From contig CAJULG010000010.1 in assembly GCA_910587045.1 (NCBI GenBank), positions 1 to 64,000 of the forward strand: DNA of 64,000 nucleotides, written 5' to 3'. Position numbers and translations under genes: made by a program. Origin of the DNA: an uncultured Lachnospiraceae bacterium. Its GTDB lineage: Bacteria; Bacillota; Clostridia; Lachnospirales; Lachnospiraceae. A model generated the notes under the pieces. It made no database searches. It saw only the letters and a program-made list of their open reading frames with translations, and had not been told where the DNA came from. Every line of letters starts with the position of its first letter. The first letter of the stretch is position 1. This document shows positions 35,367 to 43,443 of the stretch, piece by piece.

Positions 35367-35396
35367 CCTGAGGAGGAGTCCTGAGGCCGGAAAGCA
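35367..35396 (+). repeat. Reduced 77-bp-type module, locus B
   Basis: CCTGAGGAGGAGTCCTGAGG (35367-35386) keeps the outer helix of the 77-bp unit at 1454: CCT/AGG, a G-G mismatch, then AGGA/TCCT. The inner CCCAAC-GAA-GTTGGG hairpin is absent. GCCGGAAAGCAG follows, like the GGCAGATAGCAG of the full unit. Confidence 0.75.
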
Positions 35397-35496
35397 GAAG
35401 AACATAATTTATTAAATAATTAAGAAGACGGTATGGGTAATAGCATGGCGTTTTCCCATCCATACCATCGAAAAGTATTGCAAAGGAGTGAGGATT

Positions 35497-35916
35497 ATGG
35501 CAAAACTTATCATTACGGTAGAAGGTGGAAAGGTAACACAGACACTGAATTTTCTGGACAGAAACATCAAGGACAATCGATATGTCTATGGAAATGGCAA
35601 TGAATCAGGAATTATGACTGATGTAGAAGAAATATATTCAGATATTCCGGAATGCCAGAGAATAACAGAAAATTATGATGAATTGACAGAAGCAATGGAC
35701 TTGGGGAAAAGCCAGCTTACTGCAATTATGCGTCAGTTGAATGAACTGGAGAAGGAAATGGATCCGTATGTTGTTCCGCAGCCGGAAAGCCAGCGGGAGC
35801 ATGTAATTACATTGAGTAACGATGATTTGATGAAGCTTTCCAAACTTATGAGAGTCCCGTCACTTACCACAGATCAACAGATTGAAGAGGCAATTCGAAA
35901 GCTGATACAGGTTTAG
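35497..35916 (+). CDS. Conserved hypothetical protein, 139 residues
   Basis: A soluble 139-residue protein with no recognised domain. The start at 35497 (MAKLIITVEGG) follows AAAGGAG at 9 bases; an in-frame GTG at 35488 is less likely. It has a beta-rich N-terminus, a middle acidic region with DVEEIYSDIPECQRI, and two helices near the end that contain LSNDDLMKLSKLMRVPS. GGTATGG/CCATACC arms in the leader (around 35430-35467) can form a hairpin. A bidirectional terminator separates it from the convergent hemerythrin gene. Confidence 0.7.
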   Translation: MAKLIITVEGGKVTQTLNFLDRNIKDNRYVYGNGNESGIMTDVEEIYSDIPECQRITENYDELTEAMDLGKSQLTAIMRQLNELEKEMDPYVVPQPESQREHVITLSNDDLMKLSKLMRVPSLTTDQQIEEAIRKLIQV

Positions 35917-35930
35917 CAGGAAGATATAAA

Positions 35931-35966
35931 GAAATAGGCAGGCATACGCCTGCCTATTTCTTTATA
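35931..35966. terminator. Bidirectional terminator
   Basis: GAAATAGGCAGGC-ATAC-GCCTGCCTATTTC is a 13-bp stem with T-rich sequence on the right and A-rich sequence on the left. It can end transcription from the 139-residue gene and from the minus-strand hemerythrin gene. Confidence 0.85.
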
Positions 35967-36838
35967 CAAAAAGCAAAATATCCCTTTCCCCCGGTATTGA
36001 ACAGCAGGCTGTATGGAGGGAATTCTTTATCAAAGGTTCGGATAAACTGTTCGAAGGTCAGTACATCATTCCGTTCCAGTTCATACGCGCCGGTTAATTC
36101 AAAAAAGGCTGCAACACAATCCACAAGCTTCTGGGAAAGAACCCGCATAGCATAAACCACCGTTTTGTCAACCCGGCTGATCTTTTTACCCAGCATGTCA
36201 CCAAGAGCGCGGAGTATCATTCGCTCTTCATATGCTAAAAAGACCTGAATACGCTCCCCGGTCGCAGACTTATAATTCAAACGGTAGCAGAGGGCATTAC
36301 CGGAGGAGAAGTCCTCACAGCTGTAATGGACGCTGATCAGCTTTGCATTTAACCGGAACAGATCGTGCAGAACCTGTATAAGGGCCTTTTCCAATGATTT
36401 CATTTCATCATCGGATGCGCGATGTACCCATTTGTTTGCAGTTCGTCCTGTGATCGCACGGTCTTCGATCATAATATGGGCATTCAGCCATCCTACGCAG
36501 ATGCCCAGAAAGTGCTGGACAGATTCCGTGGAATAATTCTGTTCCTCTAATTCCTGTTCCAGGGCCGGGATAGTCTTGTCACGCATATTGTCATGGAGAT
36601 GCTTATGCATGTCATATTTATCATATTCGATCGACTGCATATATGCTTCCTCATCAGCAAAGTGCTTTAAGGTATAGTTCTTGAAGTATTTGATCCCCTC
36701 CTGACAGGCATGCTGTTGCTTTGCTGTATCCTCATTTAGATTGATCAGTTTTCCAACAATAGAAAAAAGCCGCTGATGTGCTTTATCAACGCTTTCCACC
36801 CCGATATTAAATCGGTCATTCCATTTCAGTTCGTTCAA
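35954..36838 (-). CDS. Bacteriohemerythrin with a C-terminal extra domain
   Basis: A 294-residue protein. The N-terminal half is a hemerythrin fold that binds a di-iron centre and O2 or NO. Its ligand pattern is HQRLF, HFADEEAYM, DMHKHLHD and NAHIMIED. The C-terminal half (about 170-294) is a separate alpha/beta domain, with a CheX/CheC-like feel around LGDMLGKKISRVDK, but this is weak. I chose TTG 36838, 8 bases after AAGGGAG; a TTG at 36844 is also open. It may couple oxygen or NO to the chemosensory machinery, which is inference. It is a lone minus-strand gene. Confidence 0.8.
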   Translation of the reverse strand: MNELKWNDRFNIGVESVDKAHQRLFSIVGKLINLNEDTAKQQHACQEGIKYFKNYTLKHFADEEAYMQSIEYDKYDMHKHLHDNMRDKTIPALEQELEEQNYSTESVQHFLGICVGWLNAHIMIEDRAITGRTANKWVHRASDDEMKSLEKALIQVLHDLFRLNAKLISVHYSCEDFSSGNALCYRLNYKSATGERIQVFLAYEERMILRALGDMLGKKISRVDKTVVYAMRVLSQKLVDCVAAFFELTGAYELERNDVLTFEQFIRTFDKEFPPYSLLFNTGGKGYFAFCIKK

Positions 36839-37116
36839 CGCCAAGACTCCCTTCCTGTGTGAATTGCAATTCGCTGTATATTGTCGACAGAATAAAAAAT
36901 TCCATCACTATTGTATTATTTTAGCATATTTTTCTGAATGAAACAATGCGGATTTTTGTTTCTAAACTTTTTATAACCTTTCCGTTTCTTTGGAATCCCT
37001 ACTTTAAAATGCCGGATAAAAATGGTATTATAGTTATATGATACTAAAAATATATGAAAACTTACTTTTGGATTATGGGTGACAGGGTAAGAGAAGGGGA
37101 ATGGGGAGGTATGTGA

Positions 37117-37962
37117 ATGTATTCACCGCTGGAAATAGCAAGAAACTATGTAGACATCGGGGAACATAAGACGCATCTGTCAATCTTTAAAATGTTATTA
37201 TTAGGCTTCTTTGCCGGAGTCTTTATCGGCTTTGCAGGGATCGCCTCCACGACTGCTTCCAGTACGATTGCGATTCCTTCGGTGGCAAAGCTGGTGGGAG
37301 CCTGTGTCTTTCCAGCCGGGATTGCCATGGTGATCATGGCCGGAAGCGAATTATTTACGGGAAACTGTCTGATCATCATATCCGTTCTGGAAAAGAGGGT
37401 TACACCGGGAAAGATGCTGAAGAACTGGTTGTTTGTATATATCGGAAATTTCATTGGTGCAGCATTTGTAGCGGCTATGGTAGTTTATGGTCATACACCG
37501 GATTTATTTCAGGGGAATCTTGCAGAAGCGATCGTAAATGCAGGTAAGGCACGAACGGATCTGATGGTGATGGATTCTTTTATCCGGGGAATCCTGTGTA
37601 ATGTCTTAGTGTGTATTGCCATCTGGATGTCCTTTGCTGCGGTACGGATATCCGGTAAGCTGATGGTAAGCTTCTGGCCGGTAATGCTGTTCGTTCTGTG
37701 CGGTTTTGAGCATTGTGTTGCAGATATGTATTTTGGAGTGGCGGCTCTGCTGGCATCCGTTGAATATGGAATTGCAGCAGAGGGCTTAACCTGGGCAAAC
37801 TTTCTGATAAAAAGTCTGCTGCCGGTAACGCTTGGAAATATTATCGGTGGCGCAGGGATCGTAGGAGTAGGCTACTGGCTGGTATATCTTCATCATACGC
37901 CATATACACAGGCGACAGTGGAAGAGGAACAGCTTGAGATTGACATAGCAGAGAAATATTAA
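37117..37962 (+). CDS. Formate/nitrite (FNT) family channel
   Basis: A 281-residue membrane protein with six helices of the FNT family, pentameric channels for small monovalent acids (formate, nitrite, lactate, hydrosulfide). The motifs GFFAGVFIGFAG, AGSELFTGNCLI, WLFVYIGNFIGA and LGNIIGGAGIVG match the central pore and its histidine-bearing half (CGFEHCVADMYFG). The start follows GGGGAGG. It is 9 bases upstream of an MBL-fold gene, probably one operon. In a fermenter, formate is likely, but the substrate is not certain from sequence. Confidence 0.93.
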   Translation: MYSPLEIARNYVDIGEHKTHLSIFKMLLLGFFAGVFIGFAGIASTTASSTIAIPSVAKLVGACVFPAGIAMVIMAGSELFTGNCLIIISVLEKRVTPGKMLKNWLFVYIGNFIGAAFVAAMVVYGHTPDLFQGNLAEAIVNAGKARTDLMVMDSFIRGILCNVLVCIAIWMSFAAVRISGKLMVSFWPVMLFVLCGFEHCVADMYFGVAALLASVEYGIAAEGLTWANFLIKSLLPVTLGNIIGGAGIVGVGYWLVYLHHTPYTQATVEEEQLEIDIAEKY

Positions 37963-37971
37963 CGGATCATT

Positions 37972-38700
37972 ATGAAAGTAACGTATCTTAGTCACAGTGG
38001 ATTTCTATTAGAAGCGGAAACTGCTAATTTCATATTTGATTATTATCAGGGGGAGCTTCCCCGGCTGGAGCCGGAGAAGCCCCTTGTTGTGTTTGTCAGT
38101 CACGGTCATGCAGATCATTATAATCGGAAAATCTACCAATGGCTGAGGTATTATCCAAAGGCACGATATATTCTTCCAAAAGATATTCCGACCCGGCGGC
38201 TGATCGCAGAAGAGGAGGCACAGGGAATTCCCCTGGGAAGGGCAGTGATTCAGCTCCGGAAGAATACCACACAGGAGTTGCTGCTGTTTAATGGCTGTCC
38301 TCTGACTGTCACGACGTTGAAATCGACAGATGCCGGAGTTGCATATTTAATTGAATATGAGGGCAGTACGATCTATCATGCCGGTGATCTGAACCTTTGG
38401 TATTGGAGCGGAGAAACCAGACAGTACAATGAGAATATGACCAGGGCATTTTTGAGAGAAATGGAGAAGCTAAGGGGAATACGGATTGATCTAGCTTTTA
38501 TTCCGCTGGATCCGAGACTGGGAGTCCATAGCATGGATGGCCCCAGGCTGTTCCTGGAATATACAACGTGCAAATGGGTTTTTCCCATGCATATGTGGGG
38601 AAATTACGATATAATTGCAGAATTTATCCATAAATATCCCCAATATCAGGAGCAGCTTGCAGTTATCACCCACGAGGGGCAGGTATTTCAGTGTTATTAA
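37972..38700 (+). CDS. MBL-fold metallohydrolase
   Basis: A 242-residue metallo-beta-lactamase-fold enzyme. The metal site motif SHGHADH is at about 44-50, then HAGDLNLW with a conserved Asp, and FPMHMWGN supplying another His near the end. No signal peptide, so it is cytosolic. It is in an operon with the FNT channel. The substrate is unknown; the family ranges from lactonases to nucleases. The length is short for the RNase group. Confidence 0.88.
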   Translation: MKVTYLSHSGFLLEAETANFIFDYYQGELPRLEPEKPLVVFVSHGHADHYNRKIYQWLRYYPKARYILPKDIPTRRLIAEEEAQGIPLGRAVIQLRKNTTQELLLFNGCPLTVTTLKSTDAGVAYLIEYEGSTIYHAGDLNLWYWSGETRQYNENMTRAFLREMEKLRGIRIDLAFIPLDPRLGVHSMDGPRLFLEYTTCKWVFPMHMWGNYDIIAEFIHKYPQYQEQLAVITHEGQVFQCY

Positions 38701-38718
38701 TTATGATCCTACAGCCGT

Positions 38719-39972
38719 CTATGAATATTTGCGCAACAGGATACTGGAATTCTGACCGCCGAAGCCGAAGGCATTGGACATGGCAATGGTTACGTTCCGT
38801 TTTCTTGCCTTCCCTGGTACATAATCTAAGTCACATTCCGGATCCGGCTGTTCTAAATTCAGTGTCGGCGGGATGATACCATCCTGAATCGCTTTGACAC
38901 AGGCGATGGTTTCCGTTATACCGCCGGCACCCATCATATGGCCGGTAGACCCCTTGGTAGAGGTTACTGCAAGCTCATAGGCATGACTGCCAAACAGTTG
39001 CTTGATGGCACTGGTTTCAATCACATCACCCTTTGGTGTGGAGGTGCCGTGTGCATTAATATAATCAATTTCATCCGGCTGAACGCCAGCCTTTTCCAGA
39101 CAGTGACGCATACAGAAGACTGCGCCGATCCCCTCCGGATGCGGTGAAGTAACGTGATAGCCATCGGTACTGTTTGCCCAGCCGATGATAGAAGCATGAA
39201 TATGAGCCTCTCTTGCTTTGGCATGTGCCTCCGTTTCAATTACGATACAGCCGCCGCCTTCTCCCATGACGAAGCCGTCACGACTGGCATCAAAAGGACG
39301 ACTGGCAGAAGCCGGAGAATCATTCCGGGTAGAAAGCGCGTGAGCGGAAGCTAGACTCATGATCGGCAGGGGAGAGGTTGCTGCCTCGGCACCTACGCAT
39401 AATACAACATCTGCTTCCCGGCTGTTCAGCAGCATGATACCGGTGGACAGGGCATCTGCACCGGAGGAACAGGCAGTGGTCACAGTCAGACTTGGTCCGC
39501 GGAGTCCCTTTGCGATCGCGATCTGAGCCGCTGCGATATTACCAATGATCTTTGGTACAAAGCGGGGACTGACCTTCGTATGAGCACCGCTGGTAATGCC
39601 GGACTGTGTTTCCGCAATGGTGGCAATGCCGGCGAAGGCTGTACCTACGACGATTCCAATCCGTTCCGGTGGTACCGGACAGTTTTCCGGCTGCTCCGGA
39701 TGTAAGCCTGCATCAGCCATGGCTTCCTCTGCAGCAACATAACCGTACTGCATAAAGGTATCCATTTCCTTTGCCAGCTTTCTCGGAATATAGTCTGTCG
39801 CTGCAAATTCCTTTACTTCAGCGGCAATCTGTACCGGAAGAGCAGAAGCATCAAACCGGGTAATGCTCCCGACGCCCTGTACGCCATGGATCAGCCCGTT
39901 CCAGTAGGCTTCAATACCGATTCCGATGGGAGTAACAGCTCCCATACCAGTGATCACAATGTTTTCGTTCAT
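38719..39972 (-). CDS. fabF: 3-oxoacyl-ACP synthase II, second copy
   Basis: A 417-residue condensing enzyme. C168 in TTACSSGADA is the acylated residue, with H in NAHGTSTPKGD and GSTGHMMGAGG. It extends acyl chains with malonyl-ACP. A second homologue (47147) lies in the fab operon, and the two are clearly divergent. This copy is alone on the minus strand near the acyl-CoA synthetase gene and far from its partners, so it may serve a specialised chain or a lipid product. CAGGAGAATTT precedes its start. Confidence 0.94.
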   Translation of the reverse strand: MNENIVITGMGAVTPIGIGIEAYWNGLIHGVQGVGSITRFDASALPVQIAAEVKEFAATDYIPRKLAKEMDTFMQYGYVAAEEAMADAGLHPEQPENCPVPPERIGIVVGTAFAGIATIAETQSGITSGAHTKVSPRFVPKIIGNIAAAQIAIAKGLRGPSLTVTTACSSGADALSTGIMLLNSREADVVLCVGAEAATSPLPIMSLASAHALSTRNDSPASASRPFDASRDGFVMGEGGGCIVIETEAHAKAREAHIHASIIGWANSTDGYHVTSPHPEGIGAVFCMRHCLEKAGVQPDEIDYINAHGTSTPKGDVIETSAIKQLFGSHAYELAVTSTKGSTGHMMGAGGITETIACVKAIQDGIIPPTLNLEQPDPECDLDYVPGKARKRNVTIAMSNAFGFGGQNSSILLRKYS

Positions 39973-40055
39973 ATGTAAATTCTCCTGTTTCTTATTTTTC
40001 TATTTTGCCTTCCCGGGTAACATGTCAATCGGGCAAAATGTGTCTTGTGCAGATC

Positions 40056-40097
40056 AGAAAACTATGGATAGGCAATCGAATGCTTACCTATCCATAG
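40056..40097 (-). terminator. Terminator of the acyl-CoA synthetase gene
   Basis: CTATGGATAGG (40062-40072) pairs with CCTATCCATAG (40087-40097) in an 11-bp stem, and on the minus strand a TTTTC tail follows. It lies 13 bases past the stop of the gene at 40110 and before fabF. Confidence 0.8.
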
Positions 40098-40109
40098 AAG
40101 TGAAACAAA

Positions 40110-41816
40110 CTAGACCGACTCTGCATTACCGGCACTTTTTCCCCAGTCCTTTTCCTTTATTTCCACCCGACGGATCTTTCCGCTGACGGTCTTTGGAAGC
40201 TCCTTCACAAATTCAATGATCTTTGGGCGCTTATACGAAGCCAGGTTCAGCTTAAAGAACTTGACCATTTCTCTCTTTAGAGCATCACTGGGCTCTGTTT
40301 CCTCCGTTAATACCACACTTGCCTTGATCGCCTGCCCCCGCATTGGATCCGGAACAGAGGTAACTGCACATTCTACGACATATGGAAGCTTCATGATCTC
40401 ACTTTCAATCTCAAAAGGCCCCACCCGGTAACCGGTGGATTTGATCACATCGTCGGCACGACCGACATACCACAAAAACCCGTCCTCATCCATATAAGCA
40501 GTATCCCCGGTATGGTAAAATCCATGATAGCAAACGGATTCTGTCCGGCGTTCGTCCAGATAATAGCCTAAGAACAGTCCCTCCGGAGTGCCATTCTCTA
40601 CGCTGATCACGATCTCGCCCGTTTCACCCGGCTCACAGAAGGTTTCATCCGGACGCATGATCCTGATGGTATACTGGGGACTCGGTTTGCCCATGGAACC
40701 GGGCTTTGGTTCCATACCTGCCAGGTTGCCAATGGCCAGGGTCGTCTCTGTCTGGCCAAAGCCTTCCATGATCTTCAGGCCGGTTGCCTGGTAGAATTTG
40801 TCATAAATTTCCGGATTTAATGCTTCTCCGGCAGTCGCTACATTCTTTAAAGAGGACAGATCAAATTTATCCAGCTTCATGTGAACCATGACACGGTAGA
40901 CGGTCGGCGGGGCGCAAAACGTTGTGATCTTGTATTTTTCGATCATCTGTAATATCTGGCTCGCATAGAATTCCTCGAAATCATAGGTGAATACTGCGGC
41001 TTCGCAGAGCCATTGCCCGTACAGCTTTCCCCACAGGGCCTTTCCCCAGCCGGTATCGCTGATCGTAAAATGAATGCCCTCCGGATCCACCTGCTGCCAG
41101 TATTTTGCAGTGATAAAATGTCCCAGAGCATACTTATAGCTGTGTGCTGCGATCTTCGGATAAGAGGTGGTGCCGGAAGTAAAGAACATCAGCATCGGGT
41201 CATCTCCGCCGGCAGCATTGACCGGACGCTTGAATTCAGGAGAGAAAAAGCGGATATCCCGTTTAAAGTTACTCCAGCCCTTCAGAGTGGAATTGCCAAC
41301 CATGATTTTAGCTTTCAGACCGTCATAGGTCCTGGATGCCCGTTCTACTTCGTTTGCTACTTTACCATCAGCAGTACAGAGAACTGCATCGATCTGTCCC
41401 GCCTTGAAGCGGTATTCAAAATCCTTCTTCACTAACAGATTGGTAGCAGGAATGGCGATCGCACCGATCTTATGGAGTGCCAGGATAGCAAACCAGAATT
41501 GATAATGCCGTTTCAGCACCAGCATGACCCGGTCACCCCGGCGTATGCCCAGATAACGAAAATAGTTGGCTGCCTTGTTGGAATAGAGCATCATATCCCG
41601 GAAGGTGATCCGGCGTTCTGTCCCATCCTCAGCAATATGGAGCATTGCCAGTTTATCCGGTTTGGTCTTTCCCAGAACATCGACTACATCATAGGCAAAA
41701 TTAAAATGCGTATCGTTATGGAATTCAATGGCGCTTAATATCCCGTTCTCATCTTTGGCGGTTGAAATGAATTTGCCGGCAATTCCACATTCCGGCTGTA
41801 AGCTTGTCTGACTCAT
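40110..41816 (-). CDS. Acyl-CoA synthetase (AMP-forming, medium-chain type)
   Basis: A 568-residue ANL-family ligase that activates a carboxylic acid to its acyl-CoA with ATP. The P-loop is MFFTSGTTSYPK, with GFGQTE, YHTGDTA, YVGRADD and the catalytic Lys in KTVSGKIRR near the C-terminus. It is closest in form to medium-chain acyl-CoA synthetases. GAAAGGATCG precedes ATG 41816; the frame is open further upstream but without a site. Two palindromes at 41905 and 41936 lie upstream and may regulate it. Which acid is used is not clear from sequence. Confidence 0.92.
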   Translation of the reverse strand: MSQTSLQPECGIAGKFISTAKDENGILSAIEFHNDTHFNFAYDVVDVLGKTKPDKLAMLHIAEDGTERRITFRDMMLYSNKAANYFRYLGIRRGDRVMLVLKRHYQFWFAILALHKIGAIAIPATNLLVKKDFEYRFKAGQIDAVLCTADGKVANEVERASRTYDGLKAKIMVGNSTLKGWSNFKRDIRFFSPEFKRPVNAAGGDDPMLMFFTSGTTSYPKIAAHSYKYALGHFITAKYWQQVDPEGIHFTISDTGWGKALWGKLYGQWLCEAAVFTYDFEEFYASQILQMIEKYKITTFCAPPTVYRVMVHMKLDKFDLSSLKNVATAGEALNPEIYDKFYQATGLKIMEGFGQTETTLAIGNLAGMEPKPGSMGKPSPQYTIRIMRPDETFCEPGETGEIVISVENGTPEGLFLGYYLDERRTESVCYHGFYHTGDTAYMDEDGFLWYVGRADDVIKSTGYRVGPFEIESEIMKLPYVVECAVTSVPDPMRGQAIKASVVLTEETEPSDALKREMVKFFKLNLASYKRPKIIEFVKELPKTVSGKIRRVEIKEKDWGKSAGNAESV

Positions 41817-41904
41817 GGCACGATCCTTTCCATATTTTATATTATATTTAATCAAATAAATTGTTTTTTTGTCTAGCATTGATGGTTTGATAGATTTTTT
41901 CACA

Positions 41905-41950
41905 TGGTTTCCAAAACCACATAACCTATTTTCTATGGTAAAGTGTACCA
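41905..41950. promoter_or_regulatory. Paired TGGT-N7-ACCA palindromes
   Basis: TGGTTTCCAAAACCA (41905-41919) and TGGTAAAGTGTACCA (41936-41950) are both 15 bases long with the half-sites TGGT and ACCA, and their starts are 31 bases apart, close to three helical turns. They are in the divergent region between the acyl-CoA synthetase gene and acpP. They look like an operator pair for a dimeric regulator; the regulator is not identified. The rest of this 361-base gap is AT-rich with only the acpP promoter seen. Confidence 0.5.
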
Positions 41951-42085
41951 TGAAAAATGTCAAGGGCTATATCGTATGAAAGAAATGAATTTTTTCATTT
42001 TTTATAAAATTTCACAAAGCAGGGAAGCGGGAGAGGAGGGAATGAGAAAATGTTACTAAAATGTTTCAAAACTGGTATAAATCGG

Positions 42086-42113
42086 TTGACAAACAGGGAA
42101 TACTTGATACAAT
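42086..42113 (+). promoter_or_regulatory. acpP/fab operon promoter
   Basis: TTGACA (42086-42091), 16 bases, TACAAT (42108-42113), about 65 bases upstream of acpP. A TTAAAA-TTTTTTAA element follows at about 42130-42143 in the leader and could be a regulator site, but I cannot tie it to FabT. Confidence 0.7.
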
Positions 42114-42177
42114 ATACTTGGTTAGAAGATTAAAATTTTTTAACTAAAAATATTGAGTAAGAAAAGGAGAAACTACT

Positions 42178-42405
42178 ATGTTCGAAACAATTAAGAAAGT
42201 GATTGCGGATACCTTAAGCTGTGATGAGGATAAGATTACCTTAGAGGCTTCTCTGACTGACGATCTGGGTGCAGATTCCTTAGATGCAGTTGAGTTAGGC
42301 ATGGCAATCGAGGAAGAGACCGGTGTGGCGATCGCAGATGAGGATCTTCCGAACATGAAGACTGTTAAGGATTTAGTAGACTACGTTACCGCTCACCAGG
42401 AGTAA
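42178..42405 (+). CDS. acpP: Acyl carrier protein
   Basis: A 75-residue acidic carrier for growing fatty acyl chains. S34 in GADSLDAVEL is the site of the 4'-phosphopantetheine arm. The length and four-helix pattern are typical. It is the first gene of the fatty-acid synthesis cluster and is followed by a partial terminator, which should give more acpP than downstream message. AAAAGGAGAAA precedes the start. Confidence 0.97.
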   Translation: MFETIKKVIADTLSCDEDKITLEASLTDDLGADSLDAVELGMAIEEETGVAIADEDLPNMKTVKDLVDYVTAHQE

Positions 42406-42432
42406 TTGTAGTAATTTGAGCTGATGGATAGA

Positions 42433-42488
42433 ACAGGTATATATAAATCGGTACATAACAGTTGGATTTGTGTATACCTGTTTCTTTT
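42433..42488 (+). terminator. Attenuator-like terminator after acpP
   Basis: ACAGGTATA (42433-42441) pairs with TATACCTGT (42473-42481) across a 31-base loop, with TTCTTTT after it. The long loop makes it weak, suiting partial read-through to accD. Confidence 0.5.
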
Positions 42489-42516
42489 ACAGCTAGTTAG
42501 AATTGGAGTGAAGAGA

Positions 42517-43443
42517 ATGGGTTTGTTAGGTAAGACGAAAGCAGAATTAGCAAGATATGCAACGGTTCTAAGGGGCTCCGAACTGAATTCCGCGGAGTTA
42601 AATGATGATTTTGAGCCTGCTGTCATACGGGAGAAGTCGGAAAAGCAGGAGGAAGAATATACCGGAACCATGGTTTGCTCCGTCTGCAAGAAGGAGATTC
42701 CATCCGGCATCATGAAGCAAAATTTGTGTGTCTGTCCGGAGTGCGGTGCGCATAATAAGATTTCTGCCGCACGCAGAATGCGGAGTATGGTAGATGCAGG
42801 AACCTTTCGGAAGCTGAAATGCAAGGTGCCTTTTGTGAATCCGCTGGATTACCCGGATTATGAGGAGAAGATAGTAAAGCTGCAGGAAAAGACCGGGTTA
42901 GAAGAAGGTGTTCTGATCGGTGTCGGTGATATTCAGGGACAAAAGGCGATGATCGCTGTCATGGGGAGTGAATTCTTCATGGGAAGCATGGGAATCGCCG
43001 TAGGTGAGAAAATAACATACGCATTTGAAGTAGCAGATAAAAATAAATTGCCGGTTGTTATGTTTACTGCAAGCGGTGGTGCCAGAATGCAGGAGGGTAT
43101 CCATTCTTTAATGCAGATGGCAAAAACCAGTGCCGCTGTACAGCGGTTTAGTGAGCATGGCGGTCTGTATGTGGTGTGTCTGACCCATCCGACCACAGGT
43201 GGTGTCAGCGCCAGCTTTGCAACGCTGGGAGATATCACGCTGGCTGAGCCGGGAGCGCTCATTGGATTTGCCGGTCCGCGGGTGATCGAGCAGACGATCG
43301 GCCAGAAGCTGCCGGAAGGGTTTCAGCGGGCAGAATATCTGGAAAGCCATGGATTTGTTGACCAGATCGTACCAAGAAGTGAGATGCGGGAGGTCATTGG
43401 CCAGATACTTAAGCTTCATGAAAGAAAAAGGAGGCCCATATGA
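42517..43443 (+). CDS. accD: Acetyl-CoA carboxylase carboxyltransferase subunit beta
   Basis: A 308-residue carboxyltransferase beta subunit, which with AccA transfers CO2 from biotin to acetyl-CoA to make malonyl-CoA. The N-terminal four-Cys zinc ribbon (C54, C57, C73, C76) and the crotonase-fold core with FTASGGARMQEG and PTTGGVSASFA are visible. The start at 42517 (MGLLGKTK) follows TTGGAGTG; the frame is open upstream but without a site. Its last four bases overlap accA. The biotin parts (accB, accC) are not nearby. Confidence 0.96.
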   Translation: MGLLGKTKAELARYATVLRGSELNSAELNDDFEPAVIREKSEKQEEEYTGTMVCSVCKKEIPSGIMKQNLCVCPECGAHNKISAARRMRSMVDAGTFRKLKCKVPFVNPLDYPDYEEKIVKLQEKTGLEEGVLIGVGDIQGQKAMIAVMGSEFFMGSMGIAVGEKITYAFEVADKNKLPVVMFTASGGARMQEGIHSLMQMAKTSAAVQRFSEHGGLYVVCLTHPTTGGVSASFATLGDITLAEPGALIGFAGPRVIEQTIGQKLPEGFQRAEYLESHGFVDQIVPRSEMREVIGQILKLHERKRRPI

